A DNA stretch of 64,000 bases from Agromyces allii. Its GTDB lineage: Bacteria > Actinomycetota > Actinomycetes > Actinomycetales > Microbacteriaceae. The stretch's first letter is position 1. Each line of letters opens with the position of its first letter. Under the pieces are notes generated by a model. That model saw only the letters and a program-made list of their open reading frames with translations. It was not told the origin of the DNA and ran no database searches. The translations under genes and the position numbers were made by a program. This document shows positions 11,367 to 19,444 of this stretch, piece after piece. The stretch is from positions 1 to 64,000 of the forward strand of contig NZ_WBIN01000009.1 of the NCBI RefSeq assembly GCF_009749385.1. The letters run 5' to 3'.

Positions 11367-11600
11367 TCAGCCCAGGCGCGAGGCGAGCTCAGCGATTTTG
11401 TCGGGGCGGAAGCCCGACCAGTGGTCTTCGTCGGTGATGACGACGGGGGCCTGCAGGTAGCCCAGTTCCTTGACGTGCGCGAGCGCACCCTCGTCAGTCG
11501 AGACGTCGAGCACTTCGTACTCGATGCCCTTGCTGTCGAGCGCCCGGTAGGTGGCGTTGCACTGGACGCAAGAAGGCTTGGTGTAGACCGTGACCGTCAT
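11367..11600 (-). CDS. nrdH: glutaredoxin-like NrdH-redoxin
   Basis: 77 aa from the ATG at 11600, which has a clear GGGGAG 4 nt upstream; the open frame to 11702 is spurious. The redox motif is CVQC at residues 11-14, followed by KGIEYEVLDVSTDEGAL and the cis-Pro block QAPVVITDEDHWSGFRPDKI typical of NrdH. It passes electrons from thioredoxin reductase to NrdE. First gene of nrdHIEF. Confidence 0.96.
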   Translation of the reverse strand: MTVTVYTKPSCVQCNATYRALDSKGIEYEVLDVSTDEGALAHVKELGYLQAPVVITDEDHWSGFRPDKIAELASRLG

Positions 11601-11661
11601 GTTCTCCCCTGTTCTTCTCGGGCTCCGGAGGAGCCCGCCCCCGTGATTTCTAGCGAGTTCA

Positions 11662-11709
11662 ATACTACATCTAGTGGCTGACGAACTGACCCGACACAAC
11701 ATGCAGTAA
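11662..11709. promoter_or_regulatory. tandem NrdR boxes upstream of nrdH
   Basis: Two 16-bp elements, ATACTACATCTAGTGG at 11662-11677 and ACACAACATGCAGTAA at 11694-11709, fit the NrdR-box pattern (acaCwAtATaTwGtgt). Their starts are 32 bp apart, about three helical turns, the usual spacing of paired NrdR sites. They lie 62-109 bp before the nrdH ATG, so repression by the ATP/dATP-sensing NrdR is expected. Confidence 0.7.
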
Positions 11710-11735
11710 TTACATTCCTGTAGTTTTCCACCGCT

Positions 11736-11845
11736 TCATCCACAGTCCATCCCCAATCGGATGCCCCGGTGATCCGCGGATTCTCGCGAAGCCCGCCGAG
11801 GTTATCCACAGACCGAAACCATCTCGATTCGCTGCTTGTGGATGG
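11736..11845. promoter_or_regulatory. DnaA-box-like sites upstream of the nrd promoter
   Basis: A perfect TTATCCACA lies at 11802-11810, TCATCCACA at 11736-11744, and the inverse of CCATCCACA at 11837-11845. DnaA control of ribonucleotide reductase is known in E. coli (nrdAB) and B. subtilis (nrdEF). The 11710-11899 interval holds no gene. Confidence 0.45.
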
Positions 11846-11899
11846 ACTCCCGGGCGTGTCGCCGGAACGACACTTGGGGGGTTCAGGATGCTGCGACCC

Positions 11900-13330
11900 C
11901 TACATGTTGTGTTGTGCCTCCATGCTGCCACCACCCACCGACATCGAGGCGGGGGCCGTGCGCGTGTCGCGCGAGGGGCTGAGCGAGTCGTCGCGCGAGC
12001 CGCGCAGCGCGACGCCGAGCAGCACGAGCGCGGCGAGCGCGATCCACGGGCCGAAGCCGAACACGAGCACCAGCCCGACGCCCAGGATGCCGCAGACGGC
12101 CGCGACCCCGACGGGCACCCGCACTCGGGCAGGCCCCCCGACGCGCCTCGCGCCGCCCCGCTCCCACCGCGAGAACACGCGCACGAACCCCGCCGTCACG
12201 GCCGCCGCCGCGACGAGCCAGATCGGTCGGGTCGCCCACCACTCGGGCTCGAGCGGCACGGGCAGTGCAAGGCCGACGGTGCCGTTCAGCCAGAGCAGCA
12301 CGCCGGCGAGCAGAATGAACGCGGGCATGTGCCAGAGGTAGAGCGTCATGCCCCACTCGCCGAAGCTCGCGATCGTGCGGGCGGGCCTCGGCCGCTCGGC
12401 CCATCGGCGCAGCGCCGGACGCACGAGCGAGAACAGCATCAGCTGGGCCGTTCCGAGCACCACGAGGCACACGGTCGGCGGGTTGAGGTTCATGAGCAGG
12501 TCGGGCGAGTACGGTCCGGCGAGGGTCAGGGCGGCGAGCGCGCCGAGTGCGGCGACCGCCACGACGAGGCGCGAGGCACGCGGCATCCGCTCGACCGTGC
12601 CGTCGGCGAGGAGGAACCCGCCCTGCTGCACGAGCAGCCACACCGCGAGCAGGTTGGCGAACCCGATCGCGTCGACGCCGGTCGACATGCGCAGGGCATC
12701 GACCGCGACGACGACGGCGAGCAGCGCCCCGACGGTGACGAACGGATGCCGCGCATGCGCTTGCGCCATCAACGGAACGAGCGACGTGCAGGCGAGGTAC
12801 ACGGCGAGGAACCAGAGCGGCTGCCCGATGCGGTATCCGGCGGTCGCGACGACCTCGGCGGGCAGGCCCGCGGCCGCGAGCACGGCGAGCGCGAGCGCGA
12901 CCACGGCGACCAGCGCGATGGCCGGACGCACGAGGCGGGCGAGGCGACCGCGCACGTAGGTCGCGGCATCCGCCCCTCGGGCCTGCATGCGACGCCACTG
13001 CGAGAGGGCCGAATAGCCGCCGATCACGAAGAAGAGGGGCATGATCTGCACGAACCACGTCGCGGCCGCGAACCCGTCCCAGTGCTCGAGCGCGTTCTCG
13101 AGCACCGGCCCGCCCGCGCCCACGCTGACGCCGACCATCATGGCGTGCAGCGCGAACACGACCACGAGGCAGGCGGCACGCGCGGCGTCGATCGCGGCAT
13201 CCCGGTGCGAGCCGCCCGCCGCACGACCGGCCTTCACGCGATCGCCCGTCGCCCCGGCGGGCGATCGCTCCTCCCGCGAGGATGCCGGGACCCGGCCCGA
13301 CGCGGTGATCCGCTCTGCGTTCAGCGTCAC
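11900..13330 (-). CDS. acyltransferase family 3 membrane protein
   Basis: 476 aa from the GTG at 13330, which has GGGAGGAG 7 nt upstream; the frame upstream of it is not coding-like. About ten transmembrane helices. The first block (RDAAIDAARAACLVVVFALHAMM) carries the R-x10-H pattern of acyltransferase-3 enzymes, and a conserved FFVIGGYSAL motif follows. Members transfer acetyl or other acyl groups to envelope glycans or antibiotics. The C-terminal tail (after about residue 440) is soluble and low-complexity. Acceptor unknown. It is monocistronic, upstream of and co-directional with nrdHIEF. Confidence 0.8.
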   Translation of the reverse strand: MTLNAERITASGRVPASSREERSPAGATGDRVKAGRAAGGSHRDAAIDAARAACLVVVFALHAMMVGVSVGAGGPVLENALEHWDGFAAATWFVQIMPLFFVIGGYSALSQWRRMQARGADAATYVRGRLARLVRPAIALVAVVALALAVLAAAGLPAEVVATAGYRIGQPLWFLAVYLACTSLVPLMAQAHARHPFVTVGALLAVVVAVDALRMSTGVDAIGFANLLAVWLLVQQGGFLLADGTVERMPRASRLVVAVAALGALAALTLAGPYSPDLLMNLNPPTVCLVVLGTAQLMLFSLVRPALRRWAERPRPARTIASFGEWGMTLYLWHMPAFILLAGVLLWLNGTVGLALPVPLEPEWWATRPIWLVAAAAVTAGFVRVFSRWERGGARRVGGPARVRVPVGVAAVCGILGVGLVLVFGFGPWIALAALVLLGVALRGSRDDSLSPSRDTRTAPASMSVGGGSMEAQHNM

Positions 13331-13440
13331 GATGACGCTCCTCCCGGGGCGGCACCTCCGCCCGTGCGGGCAGGCTACGAACGCGGTACCCGCCGCAGCA
13401 TCACCCGCCGGTGCGGTTCGCACCCCCTACCCCGGTACGG

Positions 13441-13537
13441 GCGAGCGGTGTCCTCGTCCCGTGCGGGCGAGCGGATGTCCCCTTCCGGCACGAGCGAGCG
13501 GATGCCCCCTTCCGAGACGGGCGAGCGGATGTCGCGG
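13441..13537 (+). repeat. 27-bp tandem repeat, about 3.6 copies
   Basis: Units starting GCGAGCGG(A)TG begin at 13441 (26 bp), 13467, 13494 and 13521 (partial). The middle two are nearly identical (GCGAGCGGATGYCCCCTTCC). They lie in the 561-bp gene-free stretch between the acyltransferase and the response regulator. Confidence 0.6.
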
Positions 13538-13549
13538 CCGCGCGCGGCA

Positions 13550-13641
13550 CGTGCGCAACTCCGGATCGCGCGCACGACTCGCCGCCCGCACCCCGGCGTG
13601 CCACGGCGCGGCGGCGCGCCCATCCGGAATTGCGCTGCACG
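13550..13641. repeat. large imperfect inverted repeat (REP-like copy 1)
   Basis: Outer arms pair GTGCGCAACTCCGGAT with ATCCGGAATTGCGCTGCAC across about 60 bp. The centre contains CGCCGCCCGCACCCCGGCGTG, a core also found at 58299-58319 in another intergenic inverted repeat. Likely a dispersed palindromic element. Confidence 0.4.
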
Positions 13642-13678
13642 GCGGCGGCGACGACGCCCGTCGCCGCCAGCGGATCGC

Positions 13679-13720
13679 GTATGCCAGTTCCGCCTCAACG
13701 ATGAGGCGGAACCGGCATAC
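13679..13720 (-). terminator. long hairpin downstream of the NarL-type operon
   Basis: A 19-bp arm with a single A/C mismatch (GTATGCC, GTTCCGCCTCA) faces its complement across an ACGA loop. There is no T-tract. It lies 170 bp beyond the response regulator stop, in the gene-free stretch 13331-13891; otherwise nothing is recognisable there apart from the repeats listed. Confidence 0.5.
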
Positions 13721-13891
13721 GGATCGCCGATCCGACGCAGGCGCTCGGCGTGCGTGCCGAGGGAGCCGGCCCGACGAAGGACTGTGGCGAGGCAGAGCAC
13801 CGGCGCTCACCGGGCGAAGGAACGCGCAGGTGGGTCGGAGCTCGAAGCCCGTCGGATCCCGTCTGGCGACCGCCCACCGGCGCGTTCGCCG

Positions 13892-14563
13892 TCAGCGGCC
13901 GGGCTGCACCAGGCCGACGTCGTAGGCGAAGACGACGGCGTGCACGCGGTCGCGCAGGTGCAGCTTGGCGAGGATCTTGCCGACGTGGGTCTTCACGGTC
14001 TGCTCGGCGATGAAGAGGTCGCCGGCGATCTCCTGGTTCGAGCGCCCGCGGGCGATGAGCACGAGTACTTCCCGCTCGCGCGCCGTGAGCGCCGAGAGCA
14101 GGTGCTCGTCGACGCGCGGGGCGGGCGCCGTGCGCGCGACCTCCTCGATGAGGCGACGGGTGACGCTCGGGGCGAGCAGCGCCTCGCCCGCGGCGATGAC
14201 CCGCACGGCGTTCACGACCTCGGCCGGCAGGGCGTCCTTCAGGAGGAATCCGCTCGCGCCCGCGCGGAGCGCCGCGTAGACGTAGTCGTCGATGTCGAAC
14301 GTCGTGAGCATCAGCACGCGCGGCACGTAGTCGCTCGAACGCGGCGGCGTCTGCAGCGCGCGCGTCGCGTCGATGCCGTTCATGCCGGGCATGCGCACGT
14401 CCATGACGACGACGTCGGGGCGCAGCTCGTGCGCGAGCAGCACGGCCTCGGCGCCGTCGGCGGCCTGGCCGACGACGCTGATGCCCTCGTGTGCGTCGAG
14501 CACCGCGGCGAATCCCGCGCGCACCATCGCCTGGTCGTCGGCGATGAGCACCGAGATCGTCAC
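13892..14563 (-). CDS. NarL/LuxR-type response regulator
   Basis: 223 aa. Receiver domain at about residues 3-120: acidic pair ADD at 8-10, phospho-acceptor Asp in VVVMDVRMPG at about 54, and the switch Lys in GFLLKDALP at about 109. The C-terminal LuxR HTH (LTAREREVLVLIARGRSNQEIAGDLFIAEQTVKTHV) covers about 155-215. GTG start overlaps the histidine kinase stop (GTGA), so the pair is co-translated. Targets unknown; such pairs often respond to envelope stress (inference). Confidence 0.92.
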   Translation of the reverse strand: MTISVLIADDQAMVRAGFAAVLDAHEGISVVGQAADGAEAVLLAHELRPDVVVMDVRMPGMNGIDATRALQTPPRSSDYVPRVLMLTTFDIDDYVYAALRAGASGFLLKDALPAEVVNAVRVIAAGEALLAPSVTRRLIEEVARTAPAPRVDEHLLSALTAREREVLVLIARGRSNQEIAGDLFIAEQTVKTHVGKILAKLHLRDRVHAVVFAYDVGLVQPGR

Positions 14564-16005
14564 GAGTCCTCCCCTGAACGTGATCCGGTCGAGCGGATGT
14601 CGGCGGCTGCGCCGGCGCCGTCTTCGGCGTCGGCCGCGAGCGGCAGCGTCGCGCGAACCTCGAAACCGCCGTCGACGGTTTCTCCGCTCTCGATCCTGCC
14701 ACCGAGCATGCGCACGCGCTCGCGCATGCCGATGAGCCCGTGGCCGGCGCCGGGTTCGCGGCGGGCAGCAGACGGATCGACCGCTCCCCCGGCTGCGGCC
14801 GCGCCACCGGTGCCCGCGGCATCCGGAGCACTCGGCGCATTGCGCACCACGAGATCGAGGCCCGCACGTGGACCCGCCGACCGTTCGACGGTCACGAGCG
14901 TCGCCGCCCCGGGCGCGTGCCGCAGCACGTTGCTCAGCGACTCCTGCACGATGCGGTACGCGGCCCGGGCGGCCGGGCCGCCGTCGAGCAGACCGGGCGC
15001 GAGCTCGAGCGACACGGGCACGCCGGCGCGCTCGACGCTCGCGACGAGCTCCGGCAGTTCGGCGAGCCCCGGCTGCGGCGCGGTCTCGGGCTCACCGGTC
15101 GGGTCGCGCAGCACGCCGAGCAGCGCGCGCATCTCGGCCATCGCCGAGCGGGCGGATGCCGCGATCTCGGCGAACTCGGCCGTCGCCGCCTCGTCGAGCC
15201 CCGTGAGCCGGTAGGGCGCGCTCGACGCCTGCACCTGGATGATCGACATGCCGTGCGCGATGACGTCGTGCATCTCTCGGGCGATGCGCGTGCGCTCCTC
15301 GGCGACGAGTCGGCGCTCGTGCTCGACGGCGCTCGAGCGGCGCTCCTCGTCGAGCGCGGCATCGAGCCTCGCCCGCCCGGCCGTGACCGCGAGCGCCGCT
15401 CCGAGCACGAGCGCGCTCACCGCACCGCTCGTCACGAGGTTCGCGATCACGCCGTCGGGCGTCGCACCGTGCCCCGGTACGAACGCGATGGCGAGCGGCA
15501 GCACGATCGCGCCGAGCCACAGGGTGACCGCCGCTTGCGACGACCCGCGCAGCACGAGCAGTGCGAGCACCGCGCACAGCAGGATCAGCTGCGGAACCGT
15601 CACCGGCCACGGAAGCCCCGGATCGGCCGAGGCGAGCAGCCCGAACGCCGTCTGCCCCACGAGGAACGCGGCGGCCGCCGCCCAGCCGTTCCACATCGCG
15701 AGCAGCAGCGACCCGACCTGCACGAGCGCGATGCCGAAGGCCGCGGCGACGTGCACGTGGTAGACCGCCGCATCGATCGGCACCGAGACGGCGAAGAGCA
15801 CCACCGCGACGAACACGGTGAGCACCCACATGACCGTCTTCGGCTCGACGCCGAGCGACGGCCCGGCGAGGATTCCCGGCGACCGGACGGCGTCGGAGCG
15901 GCCGAGGGCGGCGGCCCGGGCGGTGCCGGGGCGCGCTGCGGCGACGTCCGACGGGGTCGGCGGAGGCGGAGGAACGGGCGGACCCGGTCGTGATGCGGTG
16001 ACCAT
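14560..16005 (-). CDS. sensor histidine kinase, NarL partner (HisKA_3)
   Basis: 481 aa from the ATG at 16005; the frame continues to 16065 without coding character. A Pro-rich cytoplasmic lead of about 50 residues is followed by around six helices (VMWVLTVFVAVVLFAV onward), then the dimerisation helix EERTRIAREMHDVIAHGMSI with phospho-accepting His, and a HATPase_c domain (RIVQESLSNVLRHAPG as N-box, GHGLIGMRERV as G-box). The Ala/Gly-rich insert before the G-box is low complexity. Signal unknown; no extracellular sensor domain is visible, so the membrane helices probably sense. Confidence 0.9.
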   Translation of the reverse strand: MVTASRPGPPVPPPPPTPSDVAAARPGTARAAALGRSDAVRSPGILAGPSLGVEPKTVMWVLTVFVAVVLFAVSVPIDAAVYHVHVAAAFGIALVQVGSLLLAMWNGWAAAAAFLVGQTAFGLLASADPGLPWPVTVPQLILLCAVLALLVLRGSSQAAVTLWLGAIVLPLAIAFVPGHGATPDGVIANLVTSGAVSALVLGAALAVTAGRARLDAALDEERRSSAVEHERRLVAEERTRIAREMHDVIAHGMSIIQVQASSAPYRLTGLDEAATAEFAEIAASARSAMAEMRALLGVLRDPTGEPETAPQPGLAELPELVASVERAGVPVSLELAPGLLDGGPAARAAYRIVQESLSNVLRHAPGAATLVTVERSAGPRAGLDLVVRNAPSAPDAAGTGGAAAAGGAVDPSAARREPGAGHGLIGMRERVRMLGGRIESGETVDGGFEVRATLPLAADAEDGAGAAADIRSTGSRSGEDS

Positions 16006-16098
16006 GCCCGTCACTCTGGCACGCACGCGCAGCGCGCACATCCCTCCGAGGGGCTGTTGCGGCATCCCTCGCCGGTATGGTGCGGCGGCCGCCGGGGC

Positions 16099-16674
16099 TC
16101 AGCCCTTGGCGGCCTTGGCAGCGGCCTTCGCCGCCTGCTTCGTGGCACGCACCCTGGCGAGCGACTCGGGGTCGACGATGTCGGCGACCGAGCGGTACGC
16201 GTCGGCCTCGCCGTACGGGCCTGCGGCCTCGCGCCAGCCGGGTGCCTGGAGCCCGCACTGCTTGCCGAGCAGCGCGAGGAAGATGCGGGCCTTCTGGTCG
16301 CCGAACCCGGGCAGCGCCTTGAGGCGCTTCAGCACCTCGGCACCCGTGGGCTCGCCGCGCGTCCAGATCTGCGAGGCGTCGCCGCCCCACTCGTCGCGCA
16401 CGGCCGTCGCGAGCGTCTGCACGCGCTCGGCCATCGACCCGGGGAAGCGGTGCACGGCGGGCGTCTGCTTGAACGCCTCGACGAACGCGTCGGGAGCGAC
16501 GTCGGCGATCACGGCCGGATCGATCGAGCCCACGCGGTCGCGGATCTTCACCGGGCCCGCGAACGCGGACTCCATGGTGACCTGCTGGTCGAGCAGCATG
16601 CCCGTGAGCAGGGCGAACGCGTCGTCGCTCAGCAGTTCGTCGGCGGCGGGGTCTCCGGTGATGTGCAGTGCCAT
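16099..16674 (-). CDS. HhH-GPD-type base-excision DNA repair protein
   Basis: 191 aa from the ATG at 16674, with GGGAGGA upstream; the frame to 16755 is not supported. FALLTGMLLDQQVTMESAF is the start of the HhH-GPD fold and LKALPGFGDQKARIFLALLG is the helix-hairpin-helix with its Gly-Phe-Gly turn. The catalytic Asp expected about 20 residues after the hairpin may be in GEADAYRSVADIVD. Ends in an Ala/Lys tail. Substrate lesion unknown; shorter than AlkA or Nth. Divergent from the VOC gene. Confidence 0.75.
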   Translation of the reverse strand: MALHITGDPAADELLSDDAFALLTGMLLDQQVTMESAFAGPVKIRDRVGSIDPAVIADVAPDAFVEAFKQTPAVHRFPGSMAERVQTLATAVRDEWGGDASQIWTRGEPTGAEVLKRLKALPGFGDQKARIFLALLGKQCGLQAPGWREAAGPYGEADAYRSVADIVDPESLARVRATKQAAKAAAKAAKG

Positions 16675-16849
16675 GCGTCCATCCTCCCACCGGGCCGCCC
16701 GCGGCATCCGAAAGCCTGAGCGCCGCAACGAGCGCGACGAGCCATCCACGATCATTGCGGACAGGAACTGACCGCATGCTTGGCGAGACTGGCCTCAGGC
16801 GATTCGATGGAACGGATCGACCGCACCACACCTCTCGAGGAGCGAACCC

Positions 16850-17248
16850 ATGGACTGGAAGATCGAACTCATCCACGTGCCCGTCACCGACGTCGACCGC
16901 GCGAAGGAGTTCTACGTCGAGAAGCTCGGCTTCAACGCCGACCACGACCAGCGCGTCAGCGACGACCTGCGCTTCGTGCAGCTCACCCCGCCCGGCTCGG
17001 CCTGCTCGATCGCGATCGGCGAGGGCCTCGGCGCCACGCTGGAGCCGGGCTCGCTCGACGTGATCCAGGTCGTGATCGCCGACGCCGACGCCGTGCTCGC
17101 CGACCTGCGCGCCAAGGGCGTCGAGTGCGAGGGCGTCGACGAGCAGGCCTGGGGCCGGTTCATCACCGTGAAGGACCCCGACGGCAACACCTGGACGCTG
17201 CAGCAGCTGCCCGACTGGTCGCAGGGCGCGCAGGCGGCGCAGGGGTAG
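16850..17248 (+). CDS. VOC-superfamily (glyoxalase-like) protein
   Basis: 132 aa with one VOC module: WKIELIHVPVTDVDRAKEFYVEKLGF at the start and GRFITVKDPDGNTWTLQQLP at the end, the two conserved beta-alpha-beta blocks. Metal ligands would be His9 and a late Glu, but the late position is Gln (LQQ), so metal binding is uncertain. AGGAGCG precedes the ATG. Members include glyoxalases and resistance enzymes; no substrate can be given. Confidence 0.85.
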   Translation: MDWKIELIHVPVTDVDRAKEFYVEKLGFNADHDQRVSDDLRFVQLTPPGSACSIAIGEGLGATLEPGSLDVIQVVIADADAVLADLRAKGVECEGVDEQAWGRFITVKDPDGNTWTLQQLPDWSQGAQAAQG

Positions 17249-17359
17249 CGGCGCAGGGTCGCTCGGGAGCGACGCGGGGCCGGAGCGCCGAGCATCATGA
17301 GAACGGGGCATCGAACGAGGGCGGATGCCGCGCGCCGCCCGCGCGCGTAGGCTGCTGGC

Positions 17360-18085
17360 ATGTCCGACCTCTCGCGCTACCTGCCGCTCTCGAACCGGCC
17401 GAAACGCGACGAATCCGCCGTGACGAGCACGTGGAACGTCGAGCTCGCCGAGGTGCTCACCGCCCTCACCGCCGTGCTCGCCCCGCTGCCCGACGCCGCG
17501 TGGGCGACCCCGAGTCGCCGACCCGCGTGGAGCGTGCACGACGTCGTCGCGCATCTGGCCTGGCGTCTCTCGACGTCGCGCGGCGAACGCTGGCGCACGA
17601 GCGCTCGCTCGCTCGCCGAGCAGGGGTTCAGCGCCGCGGCCGCCGAGCTCGCGATCGCGCGCCGCGCCGCGGCATCCGTCGACGGAACGCCGACCGCACT
17701 CGTCGCACGCCTCACCGAGCTGCGCGACGCCGCGGCCTCCGGCTCGCCCGGCGCGGGAGTCGGCGACGACGAGCGCGAGCGCGACGACACCGTCCAGACC
17801 GGGATCAGCGCCCTCGCCGAGGCCGTCATCGCGGCCGCCGACCTCGCGGCCACGCTCGACGTGCCGATCGCCGTGCCCGAGCGCGCCTCCGGAGCCGTGG
17901 CGCTGCGCCGCGCGCTCGAGGCGCCCACCGAGATCAAGGCCGTGACGCGCGGCCGCACGCTGGCGGCGACCGACGCCGACTGGAGCTTCGGGCACGGGCC
18001 CGTGCTGCAGGGCACGTCCGCCGAGATCCTGCTGTTCCTCTACGGCCGCAGCGACACCGCACCGCGACCGGCGCCGATGGCCTGA
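17360..18085 (+). CDS. DinB/MDMPI-like protein (maleylpyruvate isomerase N-terminal fold)
   Basis: 241 aa, four-helix-bundle type. The segment PSRRPAWSVHDVVAHLAWRLSTSRGE carries the W.v.dvv.Hla motif whose His binds metal in MDMPI/DinB enzymes, and LYGRSD near the C-terminus matches the conserved end of the family. Many actinobacterial members use mycothiol; a thiol substrate here is inference. Ends before a convergent terminator. Confidence 0.7.
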   Translation: MSDLSRYLPLSNRPKRDESAVTSTWNVELAEVLTALTAVLAPLPDAAWATPSRRPAWSVHDVVAHLAWRLSTSRGERWRTSARSLAEQGFSAAAAELAIARRAAASVDGTPTALVARLTELRDAAASGSPGAGVGDDERERDDTVQTGISALAEAVIAAADLAATLDVPIAVPERASGAVALRRALEAPTEIKAVTRGRTLAATDADWSFGHGPVLQGTSAEILLFLYGRSDTAPRPAPMA

Positions 18086-18107
18086 ACACGACCCCCTGAG
18101 CACGACA

Positions 18108-18137
18108 GAGGGGCGGATGCCGCAGCATCCGCCCCTC
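18108..18137. terminator. bidirectional hairpin between convergent genes
   Basis: A perfect 13-bp stem (GAGGGGCGGATGC and its complement) closes a 4-nt CGCA loop, between the MDMPI-like gene and the convergent mmsB-type permease. The stem contains the over-represented GGATGC word. Confidence 0.75.
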
Positions 18138-18167
18138 TTCAGTTCACGCCGTGAGCGTCGAAGCCGA

Positions 18168-19412
18168 TCAACGACCGCCGCTGCGACGACGGTTGTAGAC
18201 GTCGAAGGCGACCGCGAGCAGCAGCACGAGGCCCTTGACGACCTGCTGCCACTCGATGCCGAGGCCGATGATCGACATACCGTTGTTCAGCACGCCGATG
18301 ATGAGACCACCGATGATCGCGCCGCCGATCGTGCCGACACCGCCCTGCACCGCCGCGCCACCGATGAAGGCCGCCGAGATCGCCTCGAGCTCGAAGCCGT
18401 CACCGGCCTTCGGGCCTGCGAGGTTCAGTCGAGCCGTGAAGATGAGGCCCGCGAGCGCGGCCAGCGTGCCCATGTTGACGAAGAGCCAGAAGTCGACGCG
18501 ACGCGTCTTGATGCCCGAGAGCTCCGCCGCGTGGCGGTTGCCGCCGATCGCGTAGATGTGGCGGCCGAAGACCGTGCGGTTCATCACGACGCCGTAGACG
18601 AGGATCAGCACCGCGAGGATGATCAGCGTGATCGGGATGCCCTTGTACGAGGCGAGCGAGTACGCGAAGAAGCCGATCGCGGCCGAGATGAGCACGAGCT
18701 TGATGACGAACCACGCCATGGGCTCGACGTCCTGGCCGTACTTCTGACGACCGCGGCGGGTGCGCACCTGCTGCACGATGAGGATGATGATCGCGAGGGC
18801 GCCGACGCCGAGCGTCAGCGGGTCGATCTCGAACTCGCCGAACAGGTCCGTCAGGAAGCCGTTGCCGAGGGCACGGTACTCGGCCGGGAACGAGCCGATG
18901 TTCGCGTTGCCGAGCACGACGAGCGCGAGGCCGCGGAAGATGAGCATGCCCGCCAGCGTCACGATGAACGCCGGGATGCCCACGAAGGCGATCCAGAAGC
19001 CCTGCCAGACGCCGACGAGGGCGCCGATGCCGAGCGAGAGGATGACCGACAGCCACCACGGCAGGCCCCACTGCACGGCGAACACGCCGGAGCATGCGCC
19101 GACGAACGCGGCGACCGAACCGACCGACAGGTCGATGTGGCCCGCGATGATGACCATCACCATGCCGATGGCGAGCACGAGGATGTACCCGTTCTGCACC
19201 ACCAGGTTGGAGATGTTCTGCGGGCGCAGCAGGATGCCGTCGGTGAGGATCGCGAACAGCACGACCACCGCGATGAGGGCGATGAAGATGCCGTTCTTGC
19301 CGAGGTCGGCCAGCACGTGGCTGAGCCGGTCGGTGAACTTGTTGCTCGGCGGGTTGACGTTGCCGCCGGCCTGGATCGACTCGGTGGTGGGAACCGGAGT
19401 TGGGTTGGACAT
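18168..19412 (-). CDS. sugar ABC transporter permease (MmsB/GguB type)
   Basis: 414 aa, ten or more helices. GHIDLSVGSVAAFVG is the signature of BPD_transp_2 permeases, and AIGGNRHAAELSGIKTRRV is the loop that contacts the ATPase. The extra helices and the long cytoplasmic RTRRGRQKYGQDVEP loop are typical of the MmsB/GguB group that pairs with ChvE-like binding proteins for xylose, arabinose or galactose. Last gene of an operon with araD, which points to L-arabinose or a related pentose (inference). Starts 32 nt after the ATPase stop. Confidence 0.92.
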   Translation of the reverse strand: MSNPTPVPTTESIQAGGNVNPPSNKFTDRLSHVLADLGKNGIFIALIAVVVLFAILTDGILLRPQNISNLVVQNGYILVLAIGMVMVIIAGHIDLSVGSVAAFVGACSGVFAVQWGLPWWLSVILSLGIGALVGVWQGFWIAFVGIPAFIVTLAGMLIFRGLALVVLGNANIGSFPAEYRALGNGFLTDLFGEFEIDPLTLGVGALAIIILIVQQVRTRRGRQKYGQDVEPMAWFVIKLVLISAAIGFFAYSLASYKGIPITLIILAVLILVYGVVMNRTVFGRHIYAIGGNRHAAELSGIKTRRVDFWLFVNMGTLAALAGLIFTARLNLAGPKAGDGFELEAISAAFIGGAAVQGGVGTIGGAIIGGLIIGVLNNGMSIIGLGIEWQQVVKGLVLLLAVAFDVYNRRRSGGR

Positions 19413-19444
19413 GGGGTCTCCTGTGATTCGCGCGCGCCGGGGCG

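Noticed and set aside
11736..11845. Chromosomal replication origin
   Set aside because: Only three DnaA-box-like sites, no AT-rich unwinding region, and no dnaA, dnaN or gyr genes nearby.
11888..15214. 1108-codon open frame on the plus strand
   Set aside because: It runs antisense through the acyltransferase, response regulator and kinase and is Arg/Pro/His-rich without any fold; an artefact of GC-rich third positions.
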